Shown in pieces: positions 36,060 through 47,959 of a stretch of DNA of 64,000 bases. Below the pieces are notes generated by a model, which was given only the letters and a program-made list of their open reading frames with translations, did not search any database and was not told the DNA's origin. This stretch comes from Nautilus pompilius (lineage: Eukaryota; Mollusca; Cephalopoda; Nautilida; Nautilidae): assembly GCA_018389105.1 (NCBI GenBank), contig JACATO010000310.1, forward strand, positions 1,970,501 through 2,034,500, written 5' to 3'. Position numbers and translations under genes: made by a program. Numbering within the stretch: the first letter of the stretch is position 1; each line of letters opens with the position of its first letter.

Positions 36060-37180
36060 TTAACTATTGGTAGGATCCTTACTATGAAATGGATACTTAT
36101 AACTATTCGTATCATCGATCAGTTTTATTGATCGGTTACAATGTGCTTTGGTTCTTTCTTATGTTTCTTCATCCCGACTGACCGTAATAGAAAGTTATTT
36201 TTTTCTAGTTTTGTTGAGAATTTGTCTTTTCTTTAAAAGTATAACTAGTTTCTTTTTAGATTTCCATTATTATTATTATTAGAGTAGTAGTAGTAGTGCT
36301 GGCGGTGGTAATAGTAGCATTGAAATTCGTTATGCGGCATTTAATGGGAACAAATAAAAAGACAAACAACAACAGTGAAAACAATTTACGGAGGAAACCC
36401 CCTGACACTGACAGGAAATTAAATCCAAAGCCTGGACTGCGTCACGTGAGACACAAACCGGATAACGCCGCCGATGCCTTTGGCGAGATCGCTGCAGGGA
36501 ACGGGTCTGATTTTCCGAAACCAAACCAGAACAAGAATATCTATCATTTTTCCGCTGTGTTCCATTTTATAGTCAAGCAACACAAAGGCGATGTCGTGCA
36601 GTGACGGTGTGGCGCGCTGGACCCTTGTCGGCCGTGGATTCTCTGGTGAAGGGATTTTTGTTGTTGTTGTTGTTTGTTTTTTCTCTCTCTCCTCCAACCT
36701 CACGTATGTCGTAAACTTTTCAGATCTTCCAGCTAATGTACTTTCGTCCGGCCGACAAACGGAATGTTCGATCCAACCAGAACTAATCCGGATTTATCGT
36801 CGTGGGATTTGGGAAACAAACGGGTATCACAACGTGGAAACGTTTGGGCTGATGGATTAAAAAGATTCGAGGAGAAATGAGATCGTTTCCGCTTCCAACT
36901 CCCGGAAAAAGGGAAAGCAGGAAACATATCGGTCGTAGTTGTTGTTGAGATAGGTGGCGGGCGGGCGGAACGTGAAACATTTGAAAAACGTTTCTCGCTC
37001 GAACTAAGTCAGGCTTGTAGAGGAGAGAAGAAAGAACAACGACAGCAAACTTTCAGTTTGTTAACGGTGACAATGCCAACCAAATGGAAAACCAAATTGA
37101 CAGATAGTCTTTTGGAAATGCATTAAAATCAGTTACTTCGCGTTCATTTGTATTGGCCAAGAACGCGAAACGCCGTTAAA
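36060..37180. other. Non-coding stretch between two repeats
   Basis: Contains short ATT and GTA runs (36266-36296) and a GTT run near 36658. Overlapping 60-100 codon frames on both strands at 36296-36980 show no domain. No gene is supported. Confidence 0.5.
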
Positions 37181-37181
37181 A

Positions 37182-37262
37182 AGTGTGTGTGTGTGTTTGT
37201 GTGTGTGTTTGTGTGTGTGCGTGTGTGTTGTGTGTTTGTGTGTGTGTTTGTGTGTGTGCGTG

Positions 37263-37313
<51 letters not shown>

Positions 37314-37443
37314 TTGTGTGTGCGTGTGTGTGCGTGTGTTTTGTGTGTGTGCGTGTGTGTGTGTGCGTGCGTGTATGTGTGTGTGCGTGTGTGTGTGTTT
37401 GTGTGTGTGTGTTTGCGTGTGTGTTTGCGTGTGCGTGTGTGTT
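37182..37443. repeat. (GT)n array with TTTGTG and GCGTG variants
   Basis: About 260 bp of GT repeats, irregularly interrupted by TTTGTG and GCGTG. Cys-Val frames on the plus strand are artefacts. Confidence 0.97.
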
Positions 37444-37444
37444 T

Positions 37445-38850
37445 AATGTAAAATTAAAGCCAACATATTTATTGAATAAAAACAATTTAACCAGTTTTTG
37501 CTTATTGTTTTTATACATTTAAATTTACTATTGAAGTTTTGATCTTATAATGAATTAATGGACATCTTTGATATTCCTAATGTGTTATATTTCAATGTCT
37601 TTTCCAAAGACTCAGGTGTGCGATGTATGCTACATTATTATTTGAGACGTTCTCTCTCTCTCTCTCTCTCTTTTGTTGCAGCATTATTTAAATCTATCTA
37701 CAATTAAAATGATCAAATAAAGTGTAACGTTTAGACCGTTTCCTAAAATCTTTAACACTCTTTGTAATAGAGTTATTAAAATATTCTCTCAGCCAACATG
37801 TACTTAATCCTCTCTGTTCGAATTTACAGTCAGTCATTAAACTAATTCCTACCAAAACAAACCCAACTTGACTGCATTCATAAAGTTAATTTAGCAACTT
37901 CAAAACTGTTTGAAAATATATACCAGAGTATCAGATGTGCGCTAATGTTATTACTTTCACGATCACCAGCTTGTGCTTTTAGTGTCTTTGAAAGTGAGAG
38001 TAGAGCGTCAGAATCAAGCACCAACGGGATGCCATCTTACACAACTATGACGTACACAAGATTTTCTGCGATCTTCTCTGCAAAAATCTTATAAACACGT
38101 GTTCGAAATGTATCAAATGTTTACATTTATTAAATTGCCTTCAGAGATTAAATATGTAAGTAAGCTATTAGGAAAAAAAAAGTTATTATTCATGGGTTGG
38201 TGCGTCTAATAGAATAAGAAATAACTGGTTACGTGTCTTTAGTGGAAAATGTTATGAGCGGTTATGAAATCGTAAGTGTGTCTATAAAGAAGTTATTTGA
38301 TTTCTGACTGGCTTGTTTCCAACATCAGCACAACTGGGTTTCTTACAGCTGATTTCTAAAGAAAAGCTCGGGCACCAGCGGGCTGGCAAATATTTGACAA
38401 GGTGCGATGACTTTAAAAAACACAATTTTAATCTTTCTCAGTTTACCTTTTAGTTTTATTGCAAATAAACTGATATCCATGGCGCAGACGAAGCGCGCTT
38501 AACAAGGGCAATAACTCAAAGGAAAAAAACAATCTTTTTTTTTCATATAAGAAAGATAACTCTTGCTGTAAAAATATTAAAGGTTATAACAAAAAGAGAG
38601 AGAGAGAGAGAGAGATGTTATATTGTCTCTCTGCAGTAAATGAAAATAAATATTTTTTTAACGAAGCTACTGTTGATTGTGTATTTTGGAAAGCATTCCT
38701 TAAAGTAAATTGCTTTTGAATTTGTCCAAGAATGAGAGCAATCCAGCCATGTTATATAGAACGGTAAAAAAATAATAATAATAATCGAAAGTCTTGTTTG
38801 AAGTTATCGTTACTTACTAGAATAGCCGTTTATGGATGAATTCTACTAAT
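37445..38850. other. AT-rich unique DNA
   Basis: Holds small (TC)n (about 37651-37671) and (AG)n (38594-38615) runs. No open frame worth calling. Confidence 0.6.
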
Positions 38851-38855
38851 ATATA

Positions 38856-39440
38856 CAGTTGTCCCCCGGTATTCTCGGGGGTTACGTCCCTGGAGCACCC
38901 GCGAAGAGTGAAAAACCGCGAATATTGGACGTGGTCCATAAAAATACCTATAAACGTCAAAATATAACGTAAAATATAAGTAAATATATAATAATAATTT
39001 AATAAAAAATACAACACTCAGCGAAACACTCGAGATAGCTACACGTGGTAAACTGGGATGATGCTGGGCTGCGTCTGCCTGAGACAGCGCCTCGTGGGCA
39101 GCAGCCAATCAGCAGCGAGGAGAAATGAATAACGCTCTCGGATTGGCTACTTTCAAACCTCCAGCCAATAGCGTTTATTTTATATTGATATTTTGCTGAA
39201 TTTACGTTAGTATTTATATTACAAAATTAGTAAATTATATTGTTATTAATAATTTAGCGTTAAAAACCGTGAAAAAATATATATTGCCACGAAAAAAGCC
39301 ATAAAAAAATCACGAAAGATATTTGCGATTCCGCGAATATGCGGGGGTTTCCACGAACAATTATTAGTCAGGTTCTAAGGAAAATTCCGCGAATAACCGG
39401 GGCCGCGAATGCCGAACAGCGATTACGCGGGGGTCGACTG
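38856..39440. mobile_element. Non-autonomous pogo/Tigger-type MITE, 585 bp
   Basis: The left end begins CAGTTGTCCCCCGGTATTCT, and the reverse complement of the right end begins CAGTCGACCCCCGCGTAATC. The outer 13 bases match at 11 positions. Both ends are flanked by TA (38854-38855 and 39441-39442), the target duplication of the Tc1/mariner/pogo superfamily. The CCCCCG...TATTCGCGGGG terminal style with CGCGAATA motifs inside is characteristic of Tigger-like elements. The interior is AT-rich, holds no transposase and has three CCAAT boxes near 39105-39172. It must have moved by an enzyme encoded elsewhere. Confidence 0.85.
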
Positions 39441-39444
39441 TATT

Positions 39445-41700
39445 TGTATATATTTAGATCCAAGTTTCCATTTATTAACATACCGTATCGGTAAATAGGA
39501 AATTTTTTTTAAAGACTTACTTCATCGTTATTTGTTAGCCTAAAGGTGACGGAAGTTGGCGCGATGATGAAGGTGCCAAATAGTTCTCGTGGCAATCTCT
39601 TTCTGCCAGGACCAACGATCCCAGTTTCTTCGAACTTTATCGAGTCATCGGAGATTGACATTTTCCCATTTTCCACCGCCTTTCGTCCAGTCCGCAAGCC
39701 CTTCCACGTTGGCTGAACGTGGCACCACCATCCGGTCTTGCGAGACTTTAGCGCCGTGTCGCTGCGAACGATGATTGCTGCTTCGAGCACACAATACGGC
39801 GGCCAATTCCCTGCCTGTGTTGTCTCTATTCCTTCCTCCTTCAGGTAAACCAATGAAGGTCGGTGGATGCTTCGTCGTTAGTAGCGAGAAAGGGAAGTGC
39901 TATCGTTGGCAGCTCGATAACCACGTGAATGAACAACGCTTCAGAAAGACGCTAGACTCGTCCAGACAGACACGCCACCTCGTGTTTTAGTATCTTCTAC
40001 AGCGCAGGCGAGACAGCGGTAACATCGGGCTGTATAATGCGCATTCTACGTCAGCCATTTTCAGGATTTCCTACAAAATGTCCAGGAGCCATGTCACAAG
40101 AATATGCGCGGCCATGTTGAAATGGAGCATCTGTGAGTCCGGATCATTTGCATAACCGGCTAATACTCCGTGCCCTAAAATCAGTTTCAGTTCTCGAGTC
40201 GCTGGATTATCCACCGCCTCTAAATAAGCACGAGGCGTGAGTGAGTGAGTGCCGGAATGGCGCGATACGGAAGTGCTGTCAGACATCGATGACCACGATG
40301 AACAGAGCGTAAAGCCACGAGTTGACCGGATACACAGACTCGGCGTTATTCGTCTCGGCACCCTCTGCGCGAGCAGTTTGGGGTCCTGGTTACAAACCCG
40401 TCGTAGGAATATCGACGAAAGCTTCGCCGGGTTTGTAAACGCGGGGGGGGAGGGAGGGGTATTATCGGTTGGGGCGGGGTAGCTAGGAAGCGGTGCTTTG
40501 TCCGATGCTTGGTACCTTAGAACGCGGAGTCTCAGTCGCACGGAAGCCGGCGTAGAATCTCTACGACTGCTTCCTTTGAGCATCTCTGCACCATTCTCCT
40601 CTAAAGGACCTCGGGCATTCTGAAGGGAGTTCCCGAAGGGCAGTTGTAGCTAACGAAAGGACGGTTTTTTTTGTTTTTGTGTTTTTTTTTTTTTTTGATT
40701 TCCATTCTCGTCGTCCTGCGCTACGCAAACACAGCCGGGGATTCTGTATCTCTTCCCGAGAGGCTAAAGGGTCGGTTTTCGAGGGATCATCCGCGCAAAC
40801 AATCGTCTAAAATTCCCTTATTGGCGACGAAGATTAGCGATTCGCGTAGGCGGGGAGCACAGAACCATTCCTTCTTACCGTATTTCTCCCACTGTATATT
40901 GCGAGATACTTGTCAGTTTGTGGAAATACTGGGAGCACTTAACATCTTCAGTTAGTTCGCAAGGGTACGCCAAGGTGGACTGCTAACACATCTACTGTTA
41001 CCAGTTCTCTGGCACTGCCGGAAGGTTCTCGGAGCGTCTGTGGGCCGTAAAGAAATATCTTCAAGTTCGTTTTTACTTACTCTCGAAGATAGCAACTTCC
41101 AAGAACTTTTCAGACTTATTTTTAAATTCATTTATTTCTCAAAAAATCAACTTCCACGAGGGTTTGAATACTTAAACCAGAAACATGACTTCCAAAATAG
41201 ATGCTGACAAATGCTTATTATTTTCTTTCTTTTAAAAAACTTTCCCCAAGTCGCTGGTGATTTTAGACTCTGGTTTATAAAAGCGTCCGAAATCTCAGAA
41301 ACGTTATTTTAATATGTCTGCCAAATCTCTTGCTGCCTCTTTCATTGGTTCTTATATTTCAAAAGAAAAAGCCCCAAAACAGTGAAAGTGAGGCCTCAGA
41401 ACCCGCTATCAAGGGCACCTGTTCATGGACTTCTCTCGGCAGACATCATCAGCGCCTATGTTGCCCTGTGAATAATTATGCTACAAGGGGTTTGTATCAT
41501 CGATATGTAGAAAGAAAGGGATCAGCTTCCCCGCAGTATAAACTCTTTGTCTTTTTTTCTTGCCATATTTAGACGGTAAATGGAGAGAAGCTGAACTTCT
41601 GGTGCCTCGAAACAGCAAAACGATTCGGGGACGTGGCTGTCGGCGATTAATTACCAGACAGGCTAGTGATCCGCTCTAAACGAAAGACAGCTATGGCGAT
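39445..41700. other. Non-coding stretch, no gene recognised
   Basis: Frames at 39509-39853 (-, 114 codons) and 40071-40583 (-, 170 codons) are the longest non-repeat ORFs here. Neither shows a domain. A good plus-strand acceptor (CTATTCCTTCCTCCTTCAG ending 39844) precedes a frame running to 39990, but nothing else supports an exon. Confidence 0.45.
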
Positions 41701-41704
41701 TATA

Positions 41705-41751
41705 TGACGTCAGTACAGAGAGAGAGAGAAAGAGGGAGAGAGAGAGAGAGT

Positions 41752-41824
<73 letters not shown>

Positions 41825-41835
41825 GAGAGAGAGAG
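41705..41835. repeat. (AG)n microsatellite with a CRE at its left edge
   Basis: Starts ATATGACGTCAGTACAGAGA, with TGACGTCA at 41705-41712, then AG with GGGAGA, GTGAGA and GCGAGA interruptions. The edge is the same as at 12707-12722. Confidence 0.96.
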
Positions 41836-41839
41836 CACT

Positions 41840-44800
41840 CCTGAAGTGGACAGGCCGAGCTCTTTGCGCAAGCCAGAAGAGAATGGATAAGTACTGTTCG
41901 CAATTGCAGGGAGGATTTAGTAGGGAAAAAAGACCGGTCGATAATTACTAGTTACAAACATCTTTCGCCGAAGGATATATAAATCATTTTAAAAGGAATC
42001 ATTCGGTCAAACGATCGAACTTTAAACAAAGACTTGTCCAAAGTCAAAGATCAATTTGAAGTTCACAATAATTCAAATACTAATTGTTTTTATTTTTCGA
42101 TTATGTATTTATTTTAGAAATATTTTCATCAATACAGAAATGTGGTCTTGACCGAAAGCCCTCGTATCCGAGGAAGTTTATTCCGCGCTTCATCACAAAC
42201 CGTAAACAAAATGTCTCGTTGCGTACACATAAGATGCATTATTCATGCCCATTAGTGTTGGTGATCAAATGTGCGCCTTTAAAAAAACAAAAAGAGAGGA
42301 AATTAGATTTTTTCGAAAATTACCTAGATCGGACAAGCGCCACCAGGAAGAACAGGGCGGGAAACCTAAGTTATCTCCCCCTATTGCTTTTTTTTTTTAA
42401 AGACTGATACAGTCACATTGTAGAAGGCAGAGAAGTTATGAGTTGCTTGAGAAATCTGCGTGTTTGGAAAGCCAAGAGGAAAATGTTTTATTGAAAATCT
42501 ACCCAGTCTACTAGACGTTTCCGAAGTCAAACTTCATCTAACTTTAAAGGTAGGAATAGGTCGTAAAAAAAAAAAAATTAGTTTGTACGAAGAAAATTAC
42601 TTCCAAATATTTTAAGGGGATAATCTCGGAGAGCCCCCAAAAATTTTTCGGATATGTGCTGTATTCCTCTGTACCTTCAAAACTGATCATGTATCTTGTG
42701 TCTACATTCATCGAAGACTCGTCTTTAGTGCGTGGCGTGGAGATACACGAGTTAAAGTTAGTTCTCTTTACTACTAAGGCGATGGGAAATGCTCAGACCA
42801 TCTCTGTAGAGTTCTCTGGACATTAAATAGGAGTTAGTGGATGCCGTGTAAGTAAATTCCTTGGAAAAATAGTCCTTTTGGTTCTAGATGTCAGTCATTG
42901 CGAATGAATTTCCGTTCAGTGTGTCCACACGTGTTTTTTTTAATATCCCGATGTCGATAATTCTGGATCTTAGTGTACGAAAAGTTGTCACGTTGTACGC
43001 ACATGGCAGCAACGTCATCACGGAAATGGTAAATTTCAGTAAATCAGAATGCGTCGCTAATAGAAAGGAAATCTCACCAGCTTGTCTACCCGAATAGCCA
43101 CAAGACCATGGCCACTGGCTCTTCCACAACTGACTATTTTATCAGCTGTTACATGTGCAGGATATAACGACACCAAAAACTGCTTTTGACTTTACTATAT
43201 TGACATTTTTGGCGACAACTGTTGCTTCGAAGTATTCCTTTGACGTAACTGCGACATAGGACATACGACAAATCAGAATACTGAGCAGTTATTTTATGTG
43301 ATGAAGAAAAAAACGTCAGTCAAACCTGACGTCTAAGCCTTAGATGTGTGATAACGTGCCAAGTGCATTAAACAGTTAATAATAATATGCTCAAACACTT
43401 AGAAAGACAAGCAGTGCACTTTCAGTTTGTCATGGATAGGAGAATGCCATGAAATAGAGGTCTTGTATTGTTAGAAAGAAAGGAAAAACATAGTTTTCTT
43501 TGGCCTCATTGTAGGAAAGCTTTTAATTCCTTGTGTAGAAGCTAAGAAAACATCTTACTTGTAGATTTATATAATACGATGTATATTATTATGTCAGGCG
43601 AACTTTCAACGACATATCAAAAGAAATAATTGTCTTCAGGTGAACATCGTCGGTGTTCTCACCAAAATATGAGGATTCACGCACCGTCCTCGGATAAAGC
43701 CATTGCGTGAAATATCAAGTTTCTGTCAAACTAGAGTGGGAGGATTCTGTTTCCGGTCAGCTTTCGCATGATGAGGCCTTGGCCTAGTTTCAAAGAGGTT
43801 CGTGAGAACGGAAGCCTGATATTTTGTGCAGTGACTGTAATTATTATAGCCGTGATGCCATCATCTTTTTGCCCGAACACTCAGCACCTCAGTCAACAAC
43901 CCTCTTTGATTTGTTATTTTGTCACATTCACGCCCACATTTTTAGAAAGGTTAAATGCACGAGAATTTGGAATAATTAATTAAAAAAAAAAAAAACTAAT
44001 TTATTTCTAAAGTATCCCCATTCCGTACAGTAGACAGTCTTCGGAGTGTAGTGTAATTCTGTAAGCTTTCGGTTAACTAAGGGCCGTACAGTGCGAGACA
44101 ATAATATGACGTCACAGCAAAGACTTTTGCGGCAGCCGCCAGTTGCCGAACGATGAACATATTTACCGATGAAGGAAAAACGCATTTTTAAAACTTAGAA
44201 AAAAAATAAAATACTTGAAAATCATAACTTTTCCATTTGTAGATGATTAAAATATTCGAACAAGCAAGTAAAGAGCTCAATTTTGGAAATGCATGGCCGT
44301 TGTATCTAAGCACGAGTGGGATGCGGAAATTCTTAGTTTTCTTCTTGACTGGAAGTTTTCTCAAAGATGGAGGACCCTCGCTGTTACAGAAACAAGTGGT
44401 TATAAAAAAAATCGGGTAGGGGGGATAACTCTTCCTCGCTCTGAAAGCCAAGTTAAATAACGAGGAATACGAGAAGCTACTCCTGTTTGCCGAGCAATCA
44501 CGATTTGAGTGTGGAGAGATAAATTTAATTCCGTTTTGTTTATTTTCTTTCGATGGGAAGGAGTCGAGAAGAAAGAACAGATCTTGGGGAATTTAATTAC
44601 GGATGTAACTTTAGATGCGCTCGGTAAAATTGCTTTCTAATTCATCGGAGGAAAGGAAAAAAAATAAAAGAGAAGCTGAATTCGACGTAAGGGCGGAGGA
44701 GAGCGGGGTTTTCGTGAGGAGGGGAGACAACAAAGAAAGGAAAAAAAAAAACACTTTGACCAGATCACACGCAGTCTTACGAGATCTCGAAATAGCTTTT

Positions 44801-45475
44801 AATTAAAATTGAATGCGCCAATACGAAACTAATATTTCCACCACACCAACCCCCTAATCCCCCCAACAACAACAACAACAAAAGAGTAAGAAAAATGGAA
44901 TTACGTGTGTAAGTCTACGATGAAGTAGACTGGAGAATAACGCTGGGTAAACGAGAGTGAGGCTGTAGAAACCGACGTTGGTATCCGGCGTTAGAAGATT
45001 GTTCTGAATGGCTCTAAAAGCCATAGATAAACAAATAGAGTTCATTCGAATGGGAAATTCTGTTTAACTAATATCTGCCACTTCTCTTTATGAACAAGGG
45101 TCTAGTGTCATTTGGATAATTTCGCAGCCCTCGCCATGAACGCAGTACGCCTTCTCAACGCCCACTACCTATAATACCTTGCTTGAGTGATATTAGATTG
45201 TGGATCTAAAGTTTGCTTACTATACTACATCTGGATTCTCATCTTTACACATCACAGCAAACATCGTCGGCTTTACTTATTTCTGTCGATAGACTAAACA
45301 CGGGATTTTCTCCCGCGATTCTAGCACTCAGAAACTTTGGCCGGTCCACGAAAGACACAAAATTACCCAGAGTTGCGATTTACCCGAACTGGTAAAAAGA
45401 TTCTCGGCCTGGCACCGACGGGGCCAGGGTTTCCTGATAGAAGCGTCGAGCAATAAATTATATACTGTATACAAA
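41840..45475. other. AT-rich non-coding stretch
   Basis: No gene recognised. Contains an isolated full CRE (44107-44114, in GACGTCACAGC context) and small poly-A and CAA runs (44750, 44867). Frames at 42084-42407 and 42884-43129 are unassigned and overlap antisense frames. Confidence 0.5.
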
Positions 45476-45479
45476 ACAT

Positions 45480-45634
45480 CTCTCTCTCTCTCTCCATCTC
45501 TCTCTCTCTCTCTGTGTGTACGGGCGTCATATCTCCCTGTAATGACGTCATCTCTCTCTATACGGACGTCATACCTCTTTGTAATGACGTCATCTCTCTC
45601 TATACGGACGTCATACCTCTTTGTAATGACGTCT

Positions 45635-45694
<60 letters not shown>
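45480..45694. repeat. CT array with a 42-bp unit carrying GACGTCAT
   Basis: CT runs flank a short tandem array of about 42 bp per unit (copies begin near 45542, 45584 and 45626). Each unit combines AATGACGTCATCTCTCTC with TATACGGACGTCATACCTC. Full TGACGTCA lies at 45543-45550 and 45585-45592. Related to the arrays at 5806, 12653 and 41705. Confidence 0.93.
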
Positions 45695-45696
<2 letters not shown>

Positions 45697-45699
45697 GCC

Positions 45700-47280
45700 C
45701 ATAAACTCTATAGACCATGAATCTTTGGCACCGAATTAGATCCTATCTGTGTTTTTATGCATTAAAAAGGGGGTCTGCCACAAAACTGCCGAAAATCTTT
45801 GCGAGTTGTTTTCTAAATTCAAGGAAATTCGTTTATTTTAAAGATGATTTATCTGGCAGCGATAAATACTAAATTAATCGAGATACCAACTCTGTTCGGG
45901 TCTTTTATCAGGTTCTTTCTACGTCGAAGTATAAACATAGTCAGACTAGCTCATTACTGCCAAAGAGCAGCTATATTTCATGATCATCTTAAAAGATTCT
46001 AGTTGATATTGCATGGTTGTAATGTAAACATGTCTGTTCCATTGATCCATGCCTCGGGGCCGCCGAACTTCATAGGGAGGAAACATTAATATCCTGTTAT
46101 TGGTATTTAACGTCACGCCAAGGTGATTGCTCGCTATCCCGATGAGACAGCGGCTCGCACTCTTCGGACGTCGCCATGACGACTGAAGCACTTTTCCGAC
46201 GCTAAGAACAGGAAATGGCATTTTATCCAAAAGCTAAAAATATTCCTTATAAACTAAAACACTGATAACTCACCTTTGACGATCTCATGTTTGCGACATT
46301 TGACACGGATGTTAGCTTTAACACTCTAAGTTATATATAATTTTACCAGCGCCTCGTAACTTCATCTGTTAATGAACTTCTGCGCGCTTCCGTGGATTTT
46401 TGTTTTCGAAGAATTTATTTCAAAGGTTCCCACCCTGAAACCTCTCCCACGGCTAATGCAATAATCGCTGAATTCGAGGCGTTCCGCTTCTAGCGGCACC
46501 CTATTTTTTTAATATTCCAAAGGTAAACTCCAAAGTCCCCACCAAACAGACTTCTTCATCGCTGGCAGGTTTTCATCTGAACATTTCCGTGGTAGATTCT
46601 CTTCTCTTGCAGTCAGACATTCCTCCGTCAAGACAACGGCCTTGAAAGAGTTAACACGCGGGCGTCGACAACGAACGTCGTCACAGAGCTCGTATCTGCT
46701 GAAAGGAGGCATTCAAAATAAATTGTAGACTCATTAAATAATGCATTGTGGAGTGAGAACCTGCGGCTAAAACTATTTTTTCTTTCTTTCTTTCTCCTTT
46801 TTAAAGAATATTAGTTTATGAAGCATCGATGAATTCATCTCAGATCACGAATTAACACAATGGATTTGCTTTTAATAATGCTTTGTTCGTTTTAGTCTGG
46901 AATTCTTAAGCTTTAGTTCTCTAGCAATACATTGTGTGTACATACAGACCTACATACGGGCACTTGCAATGTAAAATCCTGATTAACTTGCGTGCTGTTT
47001 AGGTCGTCATTTTAGCGAAACCGAGTTATCTTCCCCATGTTTCATGGACGCATATTTAAAGAGAAGATCCCGACTCATAACGTGAATTTACGGCATACAT
47101 CGATACGTACGTGTACTCACTCACATGCATACATTTGCAACTGCCAAACGTGTGTACTACATACGCGGAGCATTATTACAGAGAATATAAGGAACTAAAG
47201 TAACACGCTGTGCAGTGCGTTAGTGCTTGGTACGTGAGCTCCGTTCGCTTTGTGCGGAGTTGACCCCTTGTTTTCACGCC
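45700..47280. other. Non-coding stretch, no gene recognised
   Basis: Frames at 45946-46230 (-) and 46509-46712 (-) have no identifiable domain. Otherwise AT-rich unique DNA. Confidence 0.5.
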
Positions 47281-47284
47281 CCCT

Positions 47285-47850
47285 ACGGGTCACCGATATC
47301 AGACTGCGGAATGTTGTCCCAAATATCCTGCGACACTGCATCGCAATCCGTCCGAGAGGCTGTCGCTTGGCTTTCTCAGTAGCCACACGACCAGTGCCGT
47401 CCATACCTGGCCTTTGTGCGAACTAAGGCATCTCTGTGAGAGCTTCATCAGCCTCTTCACGCTCCAGAGAGGATGGGGTCTCTTTTTTTAACCACATTAT
47501 CTGCGTGCTTGATATCGTTATCGTGTTGGAAAACGGATCTTCGGCCAATGATGCCTTCCTGAGATAATGGCGTGATGGATGAGAACCAGCGAGTACCTGC
47601 CAGCAATCAGCATACTTCGATTTTATGCAAATGTCCGACGGGCGCCTTTGACTGATATGCAGCCCCCTCCTCTCCACTTCTACTGATCCACCTCCCGATC
47701 TTCACTGTAGCTGTTGCACCGGTCCCCGGTCCGCCTTCGAACAAACTGCCGTCGATTGGTGCCGACCAGTTACTCAGTCCGTGAAGAGAATTTTCTCCAG
47801 GAGAGGCACTTTCTGATTGCTTGCTACACCATCACGCGACCGTACTATGT
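47285..47850 (-). mobile_element. Tc1-type transposase fossil, copy C
   Basis: Read on the minus strand. KILFTD-stop-V near 47797-47775 matches FTDES (first catalytic Asp, followed by a stop). VGHLHKIE near 47640 matches the GKLHFIEG strand. A segment ending IIGRRSVFQHDNDIKHADNV near 47545-47480 is a clear second catalytic motif (FQQDNDPKHT). DIWDNIPQSDIGDP near 47330-47290 resembles the C-terminal W..IP motif. Frame changes and stops lie between them, and the third catalytic region with NPIE is not readable. The FQHDNDIKH motif differs from the LQDG motif of copies A and B, so this is a separate Tc1 lineage. Confidence 0.85.
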
Positions 47851-47959
47851 GGTATTTCCCCCTTTTTTACACGTGCCTGCGATTCTACCGCGTGTTATCT
47901 GTCTCTATCCTACATTATTTCTATCAGTGTATGTGCGTGTTGTAACCTGATCGTCACAG

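Noticed and set aside
35032-36131. Repetitive ORFs with 12-residue units on both strands, and the possibility of a CRISPR-like array
   Set aside because: The 36-bp repeats are directly adjacent with no unique spacers, and both strands are open because 36 is a multiple of three. This is a eukaryotic minisatellite.
39509-39990. Frames on both strands with good-looking splice sites (GAA|GTAAGT donor on minus, CTCCTTCAG acceptor on plus)
   Set aside because: The two signals are on opposite strands and do not combine into one exon. Single splice-like motifs are frequent by chance.
40071-40583. 170-codon minus-strand ORF
   Set aside because: Longest non-repeat ORF, but the region is GC-rich with overlapping plus-strand frames, and no domain, signal or splice logic is seen.
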